Source: Molossus alvarezi (lineage: Eukaryota; Chordata; Mammalia; Chiroptera; Molossidae). Taken from it: a DNA stretch of 64,000 bases. Shown here one piece after another: positions 46,279 to 58,129 of the stretch. Positions within the stretch are counted from its first letter, which is position 1. Each line of letters starts with the position of its first letter. A program made the translations under genes and the position numbers. The notes under the pieces are model-generated. The model had not been told where the DNA came from, did no database searches, and was given only the letters and a program-made list of their open reading frames with translations. Location of the stretch: NCBI GenBank assembly GCA_037176705.1, contig CM073897.1, positions 38,777,488 through 38,841,487 on the forward strand, written 5' to 3'.

Positions 46279-46446
46279 AGTTGGGGCAGTTTTGCCCCTC
46301 TCCCCCAGGGTACATTTGGCAATACTTGGAGTCTGGGTATAGGCCAGCTATTCCACTAAACATCTCCCAGTGTGCAGGACAGCCTCCCACAGAAAAAGAA
46401 TTATCTTGTTCCAAATGTCATTAGTAGCACTATTGAGAAACCCTAG
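46279..46446 (-). mobile_element. MER20 DNA transposon (hAT-Charlie)
   Basis: The plus strand reads 'ggggcagttttgcccctctcc', 'catttggcaatacttggagtc', 'aaacatctcccagtgtgcag', 'gacagcctcccacagaaaaag' and 'attgagaaaccct'. These are the reverse complement of MER20 in full order, nearly full length. MER20 is a non-autonomous, anciently active eutherian element. Confidence 0.88.
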
Positions 46447-46614
46447 ACTAGAGGGATTCTGATCTTCTAGCTTATTCCTAGCCTTGAGCCCTCCATGTGG
46501 AATTGACTGTGGTACTGGACACAGAAAATTAAAATTCAAGTGTACACTGTTATTCAAATCTATTTGTACCCTGAGTCTGACTAGCAGAAGTTCAGAATTC
46601 TGGGGGTATCTGCA

Positions 46615-46639
46615 ACACACACACACACACACACACAGC
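46615..46639. repeat. (AC)12 microsatellite
   Basis: This is a short AC run. Confidence 0.95.
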
Positions 46640-49200
46640 TGATAGATGGTGTTGCTAGGATACCAACTTGGGTTGGTTGGACACCAGAGTCAAATCTTTC
46701 TATCCTGTGCTAATTTTCCAGCTTTGACCTTTATTTAGTTCTTCCTAGGATGTATTTTATTTTCTCCACCCAGTTTTTATTTTTCCTGGACACTAAATAA
46801 CTCTCCTAAGGGACTCCCCTGTTTGGATACCAGGCAGATGTTGGCAAGCTCTAACTTATTTCCCCAATGTCTCTGTTAAAATATCTCTGCATAAATACCA
46901 AATATCAGCTTTTCAGATCTTTCTTAACTATGTAGGTTAAAGTAACATCCTCCTCCTGTCACTTTTATCTTCTTTTCCTTTGTTATTTTCCTTTATGGTA
47001 GTTATCATCATCTGGCACACATTTGTTTATTTTATACTTTTTTTCTTTCTTGCTGCCATGAAATTAAGCAAAGATATATTTTGCTTAGTATTGTATTCTA
47101 GGGTCTAGAGAACATAATGGTTCTCACAACATAATCTATTAGGCCCTGGAGTATAGGCAAAGGTTAATAAATCATGGTCTCTGCTTGCCATTTTGAGGGG
47201 GATAATGCTATACAGATGAGTGTTCAGATGACATCACTGTCCGATCTAGGAAAACTGGAGAGGAATTCTCAGAGGAGGCAACGCTTGAGGTAGATCTTGA
47301 GGGGTACTAGGATTCACCGAAAAGCATGAAGAGGAAAAGAATCTCAGAAATAATGTGCAAAAGATGCTATATTTAAAAAAAAGAGTATAGAATGTTTTAG
47401 GAATGAAGAAGCTAGCACTACAAATGTAAGTCTGGTCCACATCACGGATGACAATACATGACATACATGGAAGGATGAGCTTTATCCAGTGGGAAACTGA
47501 GAACTCGAAAATATTTTAAGTAGCTCTATGTTTGAAAATGATAATGCTAGTGGCAATGTGGAGGTTGGATTGGATGATCAGAAGGTGGTGATGATCAACC
47601 ATAATGGAGAAATTAAAAAAATAATTCAGAGACTAATCACTTCCCACTGAGACTATCTATTCTCTGTGACCTTCCTTTGTCCTTCCTAGATAATTTAGTT
47701 TAGAGCCAAATTTCTTGTAAATACTGCTTTTCAATTTTTTAAAATTATAGTCAGCAACCCTGTGGTCAAGCATCTGATCAATCATTTTACACAGTTCCTA
47801 TTTATCTCTTGCATTATCATTGGAATAGATCTAGCTTTGACTCACTTCAGGGAAATTCTCTTGGAGTTTGTACCAGAAAACCGTAACTTACATTAGTGTC
47901 ATTTAGGTTCAGTCTTAACCTTCTATCAAGAGCATCTCAATTAATTTTGCTGAGGCTAAAAGTCATTTTAATTACAGTTCTGTTATCTGAATATGTCTTC
48001 TTATCTTTTACTATTCTATGCTTCATTCTTGGCTCTATTGCCATGGGTACTATTATTTTATTGGTGAGCCTTGGTCTTGTAGCTTCTAGCTAAAATTGAT
48101 TAACTACTGCTCTTCTCCTATAGATAAAAGACATGACTAGCTTTTACATTTTTTAGATAGAACTTCTACACTTACATTTATTTGCTCTACTGTCTCAGAA
48201 ACAGCTCCTCCAGTGCAGTTTGGAATGATCAGACTTTCAATGGCATACAATCTGATAAATGACAGTTCTTTCTTGTCTAATCAACAGGTCTAGACGTGCT
48301 CACAGAATTGAGAATGGTTTTTATTAATCTCAATGGTTATTTGCAGGTAATAGTGATAAAAGGAGAAATGTATAGCTCTTACATTTCTATCATTCATATT
48401 CTTATTAATGAGTACATCTTTGAAATTTAGCTCATCCAGAAGATTATGAAATGAAATTTGAGTTATTTTAAGCCCCAGTGTTTTGAATTTTAAAATGGCA
48501 ACAATAATATTTATTTCAGTTGGAGGATATTTTGAGGATGAAAGACAATTTATATAAAGCATTTAGTATTTTCTAAAATACAATTTGTGATTAATACATG
48601 CTCACTTCCATTCAATTCAACAAACATGTATCCTATATTACTTTATATTTGTCAATGTCTATGCTAATTGTTTGTGATAAAAGATAAGTAATATATATAA
48701 AGATGAATAATATATTCAAGGATATTATAGCTTAGTTGGAAGATAAAGATATAAATAGATGAGTGCCATTCTCTATGACGGGTATAAAAGTAGACATAGA
48801 ACACCATATACGATGGGATCTAGAAGAATTGGTGATTAGTTCTTCTTAGGGAATACATATTTCTTAGATGAATGATAGGGACCTGAGCCTTAACTTGTGT
48901 GCAAGAAATCATCAGATGTACCTAGGGGAATGCGTGGGGTTGGTGGATTGGAAAGAAGAAAAATCCAAGGTAAGGGAACAGCGCTGTAAAATGCATTCCT
49001 CGTTTTTTCTCCTATTTTCCTCCTACTTTATAATAACACTCTCTTACTAAAATCTAAAGCTTAGTCATGCCATTTTTCAACTGTTGAAAATAAATAATAA
49101 ACTTGAAAGTTAAAGATTTTGATGCATTGTATCAAAGGTAAAAGAAGAGAAAGCATCCTTTCCTCATTGATCCAAGGCATTAATTATAATTACTGACACA
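46640..49200. other. unassigned DNA with faint ancient repeat traces
   Basis: In 47230-47520 and 48640-48990 phrases such as 'ttctcagaggaggcaacgct' and 'tatagcttagttggaagata' recall the same ancient dispersed repeat seen at 20400 and 24440. No gene was recognised. Confidence 0.35.
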
Positions 49201-49204
49201 ATAT

Positions 49205-49390
49205 TAAAGAGTTTTCAGGGCACTCTGTCACTTACATTATTTCATTTAATCACCTCAAAATTATTACAGGGTAAGGATTATTCATATTATTTTATTAAAA
49301 TGAGGAAAATGAAATTATATAACTTGCCCAAAGTGTCACAGGAGGTAAATTACAAGAGGCTCCATCTGAAGCATGTGGTCTACTGATAGA
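49205..49390 (-). repeat. MIR SINE (antisense)
   Basis: 'tatttcatttaatcacctca', 'ttaaaatgaggaaaatgaaat' and 'aacttgcccaaagtgtcaca' are in reverse-complement MIR order. Confidence 0.85.
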
Positions 49391-49399
49391 GATTGGAAT

Positions 49400-50700
49400 C
49401 CCCAAATATGAGTCAGGGAGAATGGATTTTTGGAGGCCAAAACACAAGCAATATCTATTATAGTCTCTGAGTATGATGATTGTTGAATGAAATGAACCAT
49501 GATAACGATCAAGCCTCTAGAATCTAAAGATTGATAAAAACAATTAAAAAATTATTTCCTTCTATAGGATCATAACCCAGGGGCAACAGCCAGTTTTCTG
49601 TGACATTCCACTCACCTCCTTTTTCTTTTCCCCTCTTGTGTCTCCTTGAGATACTCAGTCATTCTAAAAACATCTTTTATGACTTGAAGACAACTTCTCA
49701 TTTGTTGCAAGATTAATCTTTTCAATTTCCAGAGCTGGTGAGGGTATATCAAACTTTAAAACAGGACTGAAGCTACTCATTTCTTTTTATGGATAATTAA
49801 TTCACTCTTACAAAATAGGATTTATGCAAAGTAAGGAACCTAATTCTGGGTACAGATCATTTTCTTCAGTGGACCAAGATCAAATTTCTTCTCTTTCAAC
49901 TTATGGCTTTGAAAATAGTCCAATGAAGAATTAAACTCTGTAGTGTGTGATGACAAAGGATAACCAGAAAATTAAGTGGCATACAAGTTTCTATGACACT
50001 TAGTCTGTTTCTGAGGATGTTTCATTGAAGCATTATCAATTGTGTTATTAAGGGCCTCAGGAGATGTCTGGGCTTAGATTTTTCTAGGACCATGGAGAAT
50101 GGTCAAGTTTATTAAACTCATTCATCTCAAAAGACATGTTAAGTCATTCAGATGATGGAACGTCAAATTTAGAAGGAACTTTATATTTCTGCTCTGTATG
50201 CTTTTTCTAAGTGTCCCACAAACCCTATAATTTGTTTTTTCCATGCCTACATCTGAGCAGCTAATGGTCCTAGAGAAATTACCACTAGACACAGATTTAC
50301 TTATTGATAAAGCTAAGTTCATCAGTCTCATCAAATGGGCCTTTGGCATTTCAGGACAATTGTGTTTTTCTGGTCAACTCACCCTCTACTCCCCATAATA
50401 ACTATTTTAAACACTCCTCTCTCCATACTTTCAGCAGATGACCTTACCTTCCATTTATGATAAAAAATATATTTAAGTTACAGAGTAGAGCTATTTTATC
50501 TGCCAATATAAGGTATAGATCTTTGTATATCTGCATGTATCTTATCCTTCTTTCTTTCTTTTTTAATAGAGACATTAATAGTGCTCCCAGTTTAGGCCAA
50601 TCCCTTTACTTATGGTTTGCATCCATCCCTTCTACCTCTCAAAATTGTATATTCTTATTTCTTCTCTTCCATTCATATTTAACCTCATTCTATCTTGTGT
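49400..50700. other. long unique-looking stretch
   Basis: About 1.3 kb without a recognised repeat, the longest such stretch in the window. No coding potential is seen. Confidence 0.45.
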
Positions 50701-50704
50701 TATT

Positions 50705-50935
50705 AGAAATAACAATAACTAACACATAGTTCTTACTGTGTGACAGACTCGAGACATGGTCTTAGGTAATTTGCGTAATCAACTCATTTTATCTTTATTG
50801 CCATCCTCTAGAGTATTATTAGTGTTCCCATTTTATTGCTAAAAAATTGAGATATACTGAGGTTAATGGCTTTGCATAAGGTCACATATGTGGTAAGTGG
50901 TAGAGCTTAGATTGATACCCACCATGTTATGCTGC
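50705..50935 (-). repeat. MIR SINE (antisense)
   Basis: 'gtgttcccattttattgctaa', 'aggtcacatatgtggtaagtg' and 'gtggtagagcttagattga' are clear reverse-complement MIR phrases. Confidence 0.85.
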
Positions 50936-51480
50936 ATTTCAGATATTCTCAAATATCTCATTGTCTATTTTCCAGTTCTCATCTCACATTCCCAGCAGTC
51001 TTAGAACTGTTGGCTGCTGCTGCTTCTTCCCTGGAATGCCCTCTCTCTTACAATTTTTACTTTGACATGGAAATCTCTTTGTTTTCTTCCTACATCGTTG
51101 ATTACTCACTTGCTACATTCTAATCCTCTCTGTCCAGGATGATGAGTCTCTGGTGTTAGCCCTAGGCTTGTTGCTTTTATTATTCCATACACTTTCTACA
51201 AGTTATTTCACTTATAGCTACAGTTTCAATGGCTGTCTGCTTTGAGGTACTGGATTAATTTATATTTATAGCTAAGAATATCTATTTGAATTCCAAATCC
51301 TTATAATCCATTATTAATTTCCCTTTAACTTATCCCCAAAGTACCTCAAAGTCAACATGTCCAAAACCAAACTCACAATTATCCTCTAAATTTGGTCCTT
51401 TTCTAAACTCCCCATGAGTTTTGACCAGAGGATCTTTCTTAAGCTTTTTCACTTGAGTTCCCTCAATGACAGAGTGTAGT
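50936..51480 (+). repeat. L2 LINE fragment
   Basis: 'cttccctggaatgccctctct', 'ttttcttcctacatcgttgat' and 'cctcaaagtcaacatgtccaa' with 'aaaccaaactcacaatt' match the L2 coding region in order. Confidence 0.8.
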
Positions 51481-53635
51481 GTGGCTCTTCCCTATTTCTT
51501 GACTCCAGACCTCCACATCCTTTATTTTGGAGGGGGTGATTCATTCAATGCGATCCCATGAAAACATGACTCTTTTGAAATCTCCAGTTTATCCTCAAAA
51601 TGTATGCAAACTTCAAATTCTACTCTAATTTGAAATTAATGTGAATTTCTAGTTCCAGGAAGAATTACCCTGTTTATCATTTTTAAAATTTTTATTCCTT
51701 GTCCATATTCAAGTAGATTTTTGTAGGCAGCTATATTCCTGTTTGAAAGATGGTGTGGGAGAGGAAGCCCAAAGAGAATTGACTAGCGAGCTCCTCTTTG
51801 TACTCAGGTCTGATAATTTAGGTCAGTGTTTGTTAATTCTTTTGTGTTGTATGCTTTTTTCACAGTCTTTGAGGCTGCATGTTTAACCAATATTTGTAGA
51901 GGTTTATGGACATTTTGTAGAGCCTGGAACATAATTCTACTATTGTAAATGATTTTGATGGCTTATAGTTATTGTATATTTGCTTTTATGACATATTTCT
52001 GGATGATTAATTTATATTAAATTCAAAATATGATATGAGCTATGACTCCTGTCCTTCAGAAGTTCACAGTAATAGAAAAGATAGAAATATAAATAGATAA
52101 TTTCAAAGTAATAAGAAATGTGCTCCCAAGGGAACCTTGGTAGCATAGTGACTGGTATTGTCAAGATGGCATTTATGAATTAAACCCTGAAGAGTTTCTT
52201 CAGAATACACAGAGTATTCACTTTTCATGCCAGAGGCATTCTTTATCTAGCAGTTTATCACCTTATTTATTTAGAAGTACTCATTCTGTTTCCCCTATAT
52301 TAGAACACAAGCTCCATGAAGTATAACACCTGGCATATAGTAAGAATGCAATAACATTTGTTAAATACATCTCAAAAACATTTTGTTTCACATATTGTAT
52401 TTATTAAATAACTACAAGTTCCCCCCCACTTTTATTAAGAACCTCTATAACAAAGCATGAATTAAAGTTACTCTAAATTATTTTCTAATTAAATAAAGAT
52501 TAGTCAGTATGATAGAATCAATATCACTGCACAGAACCAATATTCTTGGATTAAAGTTGCCCAGTGCCACTGTTTTCATGGATAGTTCTGGTACATAAGG
52601 GGTCCATGAAGCCAGTCAAGTGGATGGGAATATCTTACTTATAATTGAAAATGAGGAAGACAAGAGGTGAATAACAGTATATTTAGGAGAGATCATTGAG
52701 TGGCATAATTACAGAAATAACATGGCCAAAGGGCTCACTAAGGCAATGAGGGCCTAAGCTGAGGAGGCCTTAAAATTAGATATGGCCTTTCTTCAGACCC
52801 TTTGATTGTCTTTTTGGAAAGAAAAATAGCTGATACAACTTCCTATTTCTCTTTTTCTATAAGAAGGCATCAATGAAGAAATGTCAGAAGATAGGTTTTG
52901 AATTGTGTAAAGTTTGGCAAACGGTCAAGGAAGGGTGTAAGAGATAGCACCAATAGGTATGGTACACTCAGAGATGACCAGTGGTGTAAGTGGCACGAGC
53001 TGTGTGAGATGGAAGAGAGAGCTGTAGAGGCAGGAGTGACTTAGACCTGTGCATAGTTTGACCACTCTTCAAGTGGTGTTGCTTATTAGAACTTGCAATT
53101 ATTTCAGGACAGCTTTCTAGGAGGTAAATGTTGACTATATTATCTCTACAAAGAAACTAAGATTACATTTTTTAAAAACTTTTTAATCACCAGATTGCTG
53201 TCACTTTTCATCAATAGAGAAAAGTTAGCTCTAGCTTTATAAAACTTAAGAACCTGAACCATAAGCAACACATAGTTCATTTTGTGATATGAATATTGCA
53301 TAATTTTTTTATTATAGATATAAAACATAATTTGGACACAATCTCAAAAGGAGGACAAAGAGAAAATAATTACCTCTAACCCCATCACCTTGAAATAATG
53401 ACTATCATTTTTTTTCTGATGATGAGTGTGATACACATTGTTGAAAATTGTCTTCCTGACAAATTCGTTCTTTAAAACTCCTTGAATGTATTTCTTCTTT
53501 GAAGTCTTTGATTACCCATGGGGTGATTAATCTACCTCTCTATTATGGTATACCTATATCATGCTTTCACATTGCTTATGCATTTATCATTCAGTACTCG
53601 AGCAATTTTTTCTCTCTGTCTTTTCCACTAAATTG
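51481..53635. other. mostly unassigned DNA; L2 3' end at about 52295-52370
   Basis: 'aacacaagctccatgaagtat' then 'ctggcatatagtaagaatgc' is an L2 3' terminus. Otherwise I see nothing in this stretch. Confidence 0.45.
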
Positions 53636-53755
53636 TGTTCTTCCAAGATATAGACTGGATATATTTGTGTTCCCTGCATGTAGATGCAGTACCTGGTACA
53701 AGTTAATCTCTCAATAATTGCTCCCAAATGTGTGAATGAATAAATGTTCATAATG
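53636..53755 (+). repeat. L2 3'-terminal fragment
   Basis: 'gttccctgcatgtagatgcag', 'tacctggtacaagttaatctc' and 'tgtgaatgaataaatg' are L2-like 3' end phrases. Confidence 0.6.
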
Positions 53756-54064
53756 TTCATCAGTTTATAAATTACAGTATTCCATCTCATGGCTGTCAGG
53801 GAAATGGGCTTGCATATTTTTTGTTCATTTCATATTTTATGTATTCATTCAAAATGTTTTTGTGCTTATTGGATAAAATTAGAGTCAAATGGAATTAATG
53901 TTTATTGCTTGAAATAAATTTTTAAAACTTGAAATTAAGGTAATTTTATACTTGTAAGAGTAATAAAAATTGATATAGAAGATATTTTTCAAATGCTGAA
54001 TTTTACACATACAAGAGGTTAAGATTTCCATAGATTTTAAATGCCTAATGTTTTCAGGCCTTGG

Positions 54065-54066
<2 letters not shown>

Positions 54067-54113
<47 letters not shown>
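54067..54113. repeat. (TA)23 microsatellite
   Basis: This is an uninterrupted TA dinucleotide run. Confidence 0.97.
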
Positions 54114-54115
<2 letters not shown>

Positions 54116-54264
54116 CTGTTTTTACTATTGCATGTTTCTTTGTTTTGACTCTTATGCCACAAAGAGGTTATGGATATGGTTGGTGCTTGGTAAATGTTAA
54201 ATAGCTCATTGTTTTTAAGTAATGACAAACCATCATCCCTTCGATAAGTAACTATCACTCCTTT

Positions 54265-54475
54265 ATTTAGATGTGGTAAAGCCCATGAAAATAAATTTTG
54301 GATCTTATTGGAACATATAGTGATGGAGCTGGAGAAGGCACAGAAATTATTTGGTATACCTTACTCACTTTAAATGATGAGGAAATAAACCCAGAAATGG
54401 TGAGTGACTTGCCTAAGATCACACAAATTTTTAGTGTTAGAGCTAAGTCTAGCACACAAACCCAAATGTACCTAA
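54265..54475 (-). repeat. MIR SINE (antisense)
   Basis: 'aaatgatgaggaaataaaccc', 'gacttgcctaagatcacaca' and 'ttagagctaagtctagcaca' are in reverse-complement MIR order. Confidence 0.8.
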
Positions 54476-54640
54476 CTTATGGACACAGTACCTACGTTCC
54501 AGCTAAGGGGTGAATGAGTAATAAGGATTGTGTCTGTAGTCCTAGGTATCTCTTATCTCTCTATCTATGCTTGTGCCCATCTGTACTGTTTGGTCCTCTT
54601 CTATGTCATCTTACCCTATCTTATCTTATCCCAATTTCTC

Positions 54641-54642
<2 letters not shown>

Positions 54643-54692
<50 letters not shown>
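54643..54692. repeat. (TA)25 microsatellite
   Basis: This is a second uninterrupted TA run, 530 bp after the first. Confidence 0.97.
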
Positions 54693-54696
<4 letters not shown>

Positions 54697-54719
54697 CTAT
54701 TTAACATTGAGCTGATACA

Positions 54720-54905
54720 AAATGACAGGCCTTTTATATATATTATATCACTGAAACCTCTTCAAAAATCTTTTGAGAAAGTACTGTTGCCTCTGATTTA
54801 CAGTTGAGAGCATTGAGGCTCATGGAAGGTAAGTAATACTCTGGTCTTCTCTAAACTAGCAAGTGGTAGAGCCACTCAACTCTAGCACACATGTTCTCCA
54901 TGACT
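54720..54905 (-). repeat. MIR SINE (antisense)
   Basis: 'actgttgcctctgatttacag', 'agcattgaggctcatggaag' and 'gcaagtggtagagccactca' are in reverse-complement MIR order. Confidence 0.75.
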
Positions 54906-55074
54906 CTTCCACCTGGCAGGTTATTCTTACCCAAGGCAGCTCAACTAGAGGCCTTCTCCTTCACTTCACTTGTGTCTTTGCTGAAATCCAACTGCCAAGG
55001 GGAGGTTTTTTTTTTGAGGACCCAGTTTGCAGTTGAGTTCTTCACCCCATCCACTTTCTTGCTTTAGGTTTTCT

Positions 55075-55255
55075 TGTTAGCATCACTTTATATAACTTAT
55101 TCATTTGATTTATTATCTGCTCCACCCCATAAAATGTAAGTTCCACAAAATAAATACGTATTTTTTTCCTGCTCCGTTCTTTGTTATTCTTTGCACCTAA
55201 ATAATGCTGGCATATATAAGTATTCAATAAGTATTTTGTTAAATGAATCAGATAA
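55075..55255 (+). repeat. L2 3'-terminal fragment
   Basis: 'aaaatgtaagttccacaaaat', 'aataatgctggcatatataag' and 'attcaataagtattttgtta' are L2 3' end phrases. Confidence 0.65.
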
Positions 55256-55261
55256 CCTGAG

Positions 55262-55880
55262 TTGATATAGTCCTTAGCTGAACCTGAGGGTCCACTGGGA
55301 GAGCTCAGACAGCAACACAAAGTTCACAATCCAGGAGCCACAGGCAAATCTTGAGGTCTAGTGATAGCCAAGTGGGAAAAGGTTCAGAACAAGAGCAGCT
55401 CAGGAAAGAATTCCATGTTAGCAGAAGGCCTGGGTTTATTGCTATTGACAGAGCAAATATTTTTTGGCTTGTCTTTGTTGGTTTTCTAAAGCATTAGGGC
55501 TAGGTGGACAAAATTCTCTTAAAGGACTGGGGCAATATGGCAGGATAACAAAGCCTAGTTTCTGGCCAAGGTGTTGGCTTTGGAGCATTTAAACATTACC
55601 CAGTGAGGGCCCCAGGAGAGGGTGTTAGGATTCTGTGAGACTGTGTTCTTCTTTTTGGGGGAGACAATTTGAGTTACATGATTCTGGAGAACATTGTTTG
55701 TCCAGGCACTTCTGCCACATCACCAGTTCAGGGTTGGTGAAATGTGTCTGCCTTCTGCATGCTCAAGGGGTTAGAGTAGCAGAATTGCAGGTGGGACGTG
55801 AACAAACTGAAACTAATGTTGCAGATTCTGGTGGCTGGTTTGCACTTTATTGAGGTCAAGGCCCTGGAATGCGATCTTCT
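55262..55880 (-). mobile_element. probable solitary endogenous-retrovirus LTR
   Basis: On the minus strand a TATA-like TTTAAAT lies at 55581-55587 and an AATAAA signal about 145 bp downstream at 55440-55435. A C/T-rich stretch such as 'ttctttcctgagctgctctt' follows. This is the U3-R-U5 order of a gammaretrovirus-like LTR about 600 bp long. No flanking internal genes, primer-binding site or matching second LTR are visible. The exact ends and family are unknown. An unrelated unique sequence remains possible. Confidence 0.45.
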
Positions 55881-56435
55881 TCTTCTTTTTAAAAAAAATG
55901 TGGAAACCAGTAGGTCAGATGAGGGTCTCAGCAGTAGGGTTTGCAAGTTGTGGAACAGATTACCCATTTGATATTCCAGAGACGAGTTCATTAAAAGCGT
56001 TATTCCAGTCGACAGAACAGGACTTGCTTAGAGCTGCCAGATTTGATGCTGTAAAGGAAACACACTACTCTGGAAATAAATTACACTTTGTATTAACCAA
56101 ATGATATATTAATCTTTCCCACCACTGAAGCAGGAGAGAGAATGAGCAGTGAATGTTAACGCAGCATTGTGTGGATACCCGTTTGCAGTTTCCCTTCTTC
56201 TATATTCATGAGTATGGAATTCAGAAACATTCGTGAAAGAAAGTTGAACTTGCTGCAATATTTACAACAGATTTTCTTTTGTGATCAGTTTAGTTATAAG
56301 AACTTGAGCAGCTTGCGTACCCGAAATTCTGTAGGTCATTGAGCATCCCAGCTTTCCAGTTTTAAAAAGTGTCTCCAGAAAAAGTTATCCTTGGATATAG
56401 TTTCTTTCGGAGGCATTTGAGAATAATAAGACACT
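55881..56435. other. unassigned unique DNA
   Basis: No repeat or gene was recognised. The frames seen are short and without known motifs. Confidence 0.4.
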
Positions 56436-56439
56436 ACAG

Positions 56440-56655
56440 CTCCTGCTGGGTTAGGAGATTGGAACTATCATAGGATTCCAGGCCACAGAGATCTGAGCTT
56501 TCACAATTAGCAGCTGTGAGAAAGGGGACGGGTTGTAGATCATCTCTGAGTCTCATTTCCATCATCTGGAAAATAAGAACCCTGATTGTATTTTGCAGAG
56601 ATGCTATGAGGAGAAATGAGATATCATATGTAAAAGTACTTAGCACTGTGCATAC
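56440..56655 (+). repeat. MIR SINE
   Basis: 'gagtctcatttccatcatctg', 'gaaaataagaaccctgattg' and 'agtacttagcactgtgcatac' match the MIR 3' half. Confidence 0.8.
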
Positions 56656-56954
56656 AATTAGTTGGTTTAATTTTTCTTCTTCTCTCTTTTGAAAGAAGAG
56701 AGAGGAAAAGTCTCAAGGACAATCATACTCTGTTTTGGGATCCTTTTGTCAACAGAGATTTGAACTGGTGGGACTGAATTATTTTTTAAAAGAACAAAGG
56801 TGTGAAGAAGAAACAGTTGATGAGTTCCGTCTTTTGCCCCTTGCCTATTTCCAGGCTCCCAGAATAAATGAATTCATCATTATTACTGTGTATTATTAAA
56901 TTTCTGCAGATGGGATTTAAAAACACCTCTAGAACAACCTGAGTTGGTTCATCT

Positions 56955-57189
56955 GTCCCAGTGACAATATTTTCTATGGCTCTTAGTACAGGCGTCACAA
57001 TGGACAATTCAGTAGCTCCTAGGAGCTTCACAAATTAGGGGACAACTCCTGAATTTGCGACCATTTCAATCCAGTCATTGAGACCATCAATAAGGCAGGA
57101 AATGGCCCAGCAGTGATCAGCTAATACTTCTCCATCATCATGATTGAGGAGACGGACTAAAGTTTTTCCTACTGTTTCACTATGCAGAA
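56955..57189 (-). pseudogene. KPNA2: Importin subunit alpha (KPNA2-like) pseudogene fragment
   Basis: Importin alpha carries nuclear-localisation-signal cargo into the nucleus with importin beta, through armadillo repeats. The minus-strand reading [20 protein letters not shown] continues [12 protein letters not shown] and, after frame changes, [12 protein letters not shown], then [14 protein letters not shown]. This spans about 80 residues of two to three armadillo repeats. The LLGA-ELPIVTP phrase is typical of KPNA2 and not of KPNA1 or KPNA3/4. Similarity stops abruptly at about 56955. On the other side the copy is cut by a Ves and L1-D, and any remainder should lie beyond 64000. Whether it is processed or a genomic fragment cannot be told from 235 bp. 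Confidence 0.85.
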
Positions 57190-57196
57190 CTCTTTT

Positions 57197-57444
57197 TTTT
57201 TTTATCCTCACCCGAGGACATTTTTGCATTTATCTTCAGATAGAGTGGGAGGGAGATAGGAAGGAAAAGAGAGAAAGAAACATTGAATGCACGAGAGACA
57301 CATCGAGTAGTTGCCTCCCACACAACCCCAACAAGGACTGGGGACAAATTGCAATTTAGGTACTCGCCCTTAGCGGGAACCAAACCTGGGCCTCTATGGA
57401 ACATGGGCCAACGCTCTAACCATATTACCTAACTGGCCAGGGCT
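57197..57444 (-). mobile_element. Ves SINE in the KPNA2 pseudogene
   Basis: This is a minus-strand copy with 'atcctcacccgaggacattt', GA-rich block and degraded head. It is bounded by two versions of the target (57184-57196 gcagaactctttt; 57445-57457 gaagaactttttt). The second version is also the left target copy of L1-D. Confidence 0.92.
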
Positions 57445-57454
57445 GAAGAACTTT

Positions 57455-57868
57455 TTTTTTAAAGTTTTCATTAATTTATTTATGTTATAGATGTTTCTCC
57501 TTTTTTTCCCTATTGACAGCCTCCTCCCCATCCCCCCCACCCCATACCCGACTTTGTGGTCCCTATCGGTTATGCATACATGCATATAAGTTCTGTGGTT
57601 TATCTCTTCCTTCACCCCAACAACCCCTCTTCTGAGGGTCGTCAGTCTGTACCCCACTTCCACATCTCTGGGTCTACCCAATTCCTCAGACTGTTATTTT
57701 CATTATATTCCACAAATAAGTGAGGTCATGTGATATTTGTCTTTCTCTGCTTGGCTTGTTTCGCTTAGGATAATACTTTCCAGGTCCCTCCATGTCATCT
57801 CAAAGGTTAAGAGATCTTTCTTTCTTATAGCTGCATAGTACTCCATTGTGTATATATACCACTCTTTT
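57455..57868 (-). mobile_element. 5'-truncated L1 3' end, joined to L1-D
   Basis: It contains an L1 3'UTR and the last ~40 codons of ORF2 antisense ('ctccattgtgtatatatacca'), and stops at 57868 where the poly(T) of L1-D begins. It has no target duplication of its own against L1-D. Both lie together between 57445-57457 and 63988-64000. Confidence 0.88.
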
Positions 57869-58129
57869 TCTTTTTTTTTAATTTTTTTTTATTAATTAAT
57901 TAATTTATTTTTGTTACAGATGTTTCTCCTTTTCTCCCCACTGATTCAACCCTCCCCCTCACTCCCTGCCCTGTCCCCAGCTTTGTTGTCCATGTCCATT
58001 GTTCATTCATACATGCATATAAGTTCTGTGGTTTATCTCTTCCCCACCACCCCCTCTTCTGGGGATTGTCAGTCTGTACCCCACTTCCACGTCTCTGGGA
58101 CTACCCCATTCCTCAGACTGTTATGTTCA

